7,495 nucleotides of DNA, from assembly GCA_013042035.1 (NCBI GenBank), contig JABDQX010000394.1, positions 1 through 7,495 of the forward strand, written 5' to 3'. Source of the stretch: Gammaproteobacteria bacterium. GTDB lineage: Bacteria; Pseudomonadota; Gammaproteobacteria; HK1. The translations under genes were made by a program, and so were the position numbers. The notes under the pieces were generated by a model that worked only from the letters and a program-made list of their open reading frames with translations, did not search any database and was not told the DNA's origin. This document shows positions 6,774 through 7,495 of this stretch, piece by piece (the stretch's first letter is position 1; each line of letters starts with the position of its first letter).

Positions 6774-7256
6774 ATGCATGAGAAAAAGACCGTAAGTAAG
6801 GCAACCAAACTATGGATTGTTTTGTGCGTTTGTTCTTTTATCTCTTCTGGAGCCAACGCCATGTGGTTATCAATCGATTCTTTCGTTGAAGAATACCTTG
6901 ACTGTACAGTAGGGGAATGCAACATCTCAGAACCCGGAATGAGCTTTGACTTTTCCACGCCGGATCAGACAAGGTTCAGACATTTTTCCGTGGATACCGA
7001 TGAGCGCATAGTTATCATTGGTATCCCCAATGGAAAGGGAATCCTTTCCTGGGACCAGATAGAGTCAATTACTTTGGAAAGAGCTGACAAGTTGGAAGAG
7101 GGTTTTGGTTATGTTGTCATAGAATTCATTCAGCCATATGCATTCATGACATGGCGGAAATACAAAAAACTCGGGTTTGGCATGATGTCGGAAGAATGCT
7201 GGGAGAAACTTAAGGAAACTGTCGATGGGGGCGTGAAAGTAGAAGAACCACGGTAG
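6774..7256 (+). CDS. Exported protein of unknown family, candidate immunity protein (copy 1)
   Basis: 160-residue protein from ATG 6774, chosen because GGAGGA sits 6 bases upstream; ATG 6768 in the same frame would add two residues, and ATG 6669 would give an unlikely 35-residue extension across the upstream frame. A Sec signal peptide is clear: Lys-rich start, hydrophobic core LWIVLCVCSFISSG (13-26), and an Ala-Asn-Ala cleavage site after residue 29. There is no lipobox. The mature part of about 131 residues is acidic, with Cys44 and Cys49 close together (CTVGEC) and a third at Cys142, so a disulfide is possible. It looks like a small alternating beta/alpha domain (RIVIIGIPNG, YVVIEFIQP). 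I recognise no family. Its position behind an Rhs toxin tip, export and tandem duplication fit an immunity protein against a toxin acting in the periplasm or membrane; this is inference. Base use is AT-rich (21 of 60 bases G or C at 6781-6840). Confidence 0.82.
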   Translation: MHEKKTVSKATKLWIVLCVCSFISSGANAMWLSIDSFVEEYLDCTVGECNISEPGMSFDFSTPDQTRFRHFSVDTDERIVIIGIPNGKGILSWDQIESITLERADKLEEGFGYVVIEFIQPYAFMTWRKYKKLGFGMMSEECWEKLKETVDGGVKVEEPR

Positions 7257-7273
7257 GTTTAGTTCAAATGAAG

Positions 7274-7495
7274 ATGCATGAGAAAACGGCCGTAAGTAAG
7301 GCAATCAAACTATGGATTGTTTTGTGTGTTTGTTCTTTTATCTCTTCTGGAGCCAACGCTATGTGGTTATCAATCGATTCTTTTGTTGAAGAATATCTTG
7401 ACTGTACAGTAGGAAAATGCAGCATCTCAGAACCCGGAATGAGCTTTAACTTTTCCACGCCGGATCAGACAAGGTTCAGACATTTTTCCGTGGAT
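7274..7495 (+). CDS. Tandem copy 2 of the exported protein, partial at window end
   Basis: The first 74 codons of a near-identical copy of the preceding gene are visible, with no stop or frameshift. Relative to copy 1, the changes are Lys to Thr, Thr to Ala and Thr to Ile in the signal-peptide start, and Glu to Lys, Asn to Ser and Asp to Asn in the mature part; five more base changes are silent. The signal peptide and the Ala-Asn-Ala site are kept, as are both cysteines of the CTVGKC pair. The start follows copy 1 by homology; ATG 7268 is equally possible and begins 11 bases after the copy 1 stop. There is no good ribosome binding site, only a weak AGG at 7255-7257, so translation may depend on coupling to copy 1. 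The C-terminal half lies beyond the window. Confidence 0.82.
   Translation, partial: MHEKTAVSKAIKLWIVLCVCSFISSGANAMWLSIDSFVEEYLDCTVGKCSISEPGMSFNFSTPDQTRFRHFSVD

Larger units (their letters stand above)
6767..7495 (+). repeat. Tandem duplication with 500-bp period
   Basis: Bases 6768-6995 and 7268-7495 align without gaps at an offset of exactly 500, with 11 differences in 228 bases (about 95% identity). Homology begins at the ATGAAGATG start region (plus one preceding A); the leader before it is not shared. The second unit leaves the window after 228 bases. Confidence 0.93.

Overview
The window shows a mobile-element-scarred accessory region of a bacterium, most likely a proteobacterium. That guess rests on the IS66- and IS4-type elements and the FG-GAP/TcB-like Rhs architecture; nothing here fixes a genus. 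Every gene I can support is on the + strand.

Left part (1-1826): the last 42 codons of an IS4-type transposase are cut inside the YREK signature by a complete 1,699-bp IS66-family element (128-1826). The element has perfect 20-bp terminal inverted repeats and a single ORF, the DDE transposase TnpC. There is no 8-bp target duplication, and its two flanks belong to unrelated genes. The IS66 copy therefore marks a rearrangement junction rather than a simple insertion.

Middle part (1827-6606): a very large Rhs/YD-repeat protein gene has lost its 5' end at the IS66 boundary. What remains encodes two FG-GAP-like repeats (a 180-bp direct DNA repeat), a TcB/SpvB-like segment, a long YD-repeat shell interrupted by about 155 residues of helical, Ala/Glu/Leu-rich sequence, the Rhs core ending in DPSG, and a variable C-terminal tip of 281 residues. 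The tip starts with a cationic amphipathic stretch, continues with a Gly/Ala-rich hydrophobic region, and ends in a module with HEGG and VPGINAVAGLHD motifs. No native start codon is left, so the gene is probably silent unless rescued.

Right part (6607-7495): after the Rhs stop, the same frame stays open for 54 codons and ends in a TGA that overlaps an ATG (ATGA). Next comes a small gene for a Sec-exported 160-residue protein of unknown family. It is repeated in tandem at a period of exactly 500 bp at about 95% DNA identity; the second copy runs off the window.

Working model (inference): a polymorphic toxin locus, with the Rhs protein as carrier and cage, its tip as effector, and the downstream exported protein pair as candidate immunity proteins acting outside the cytoplasm. 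IS activity has beheaded the toxin gene and left the cargo and putative immunity genes behind.
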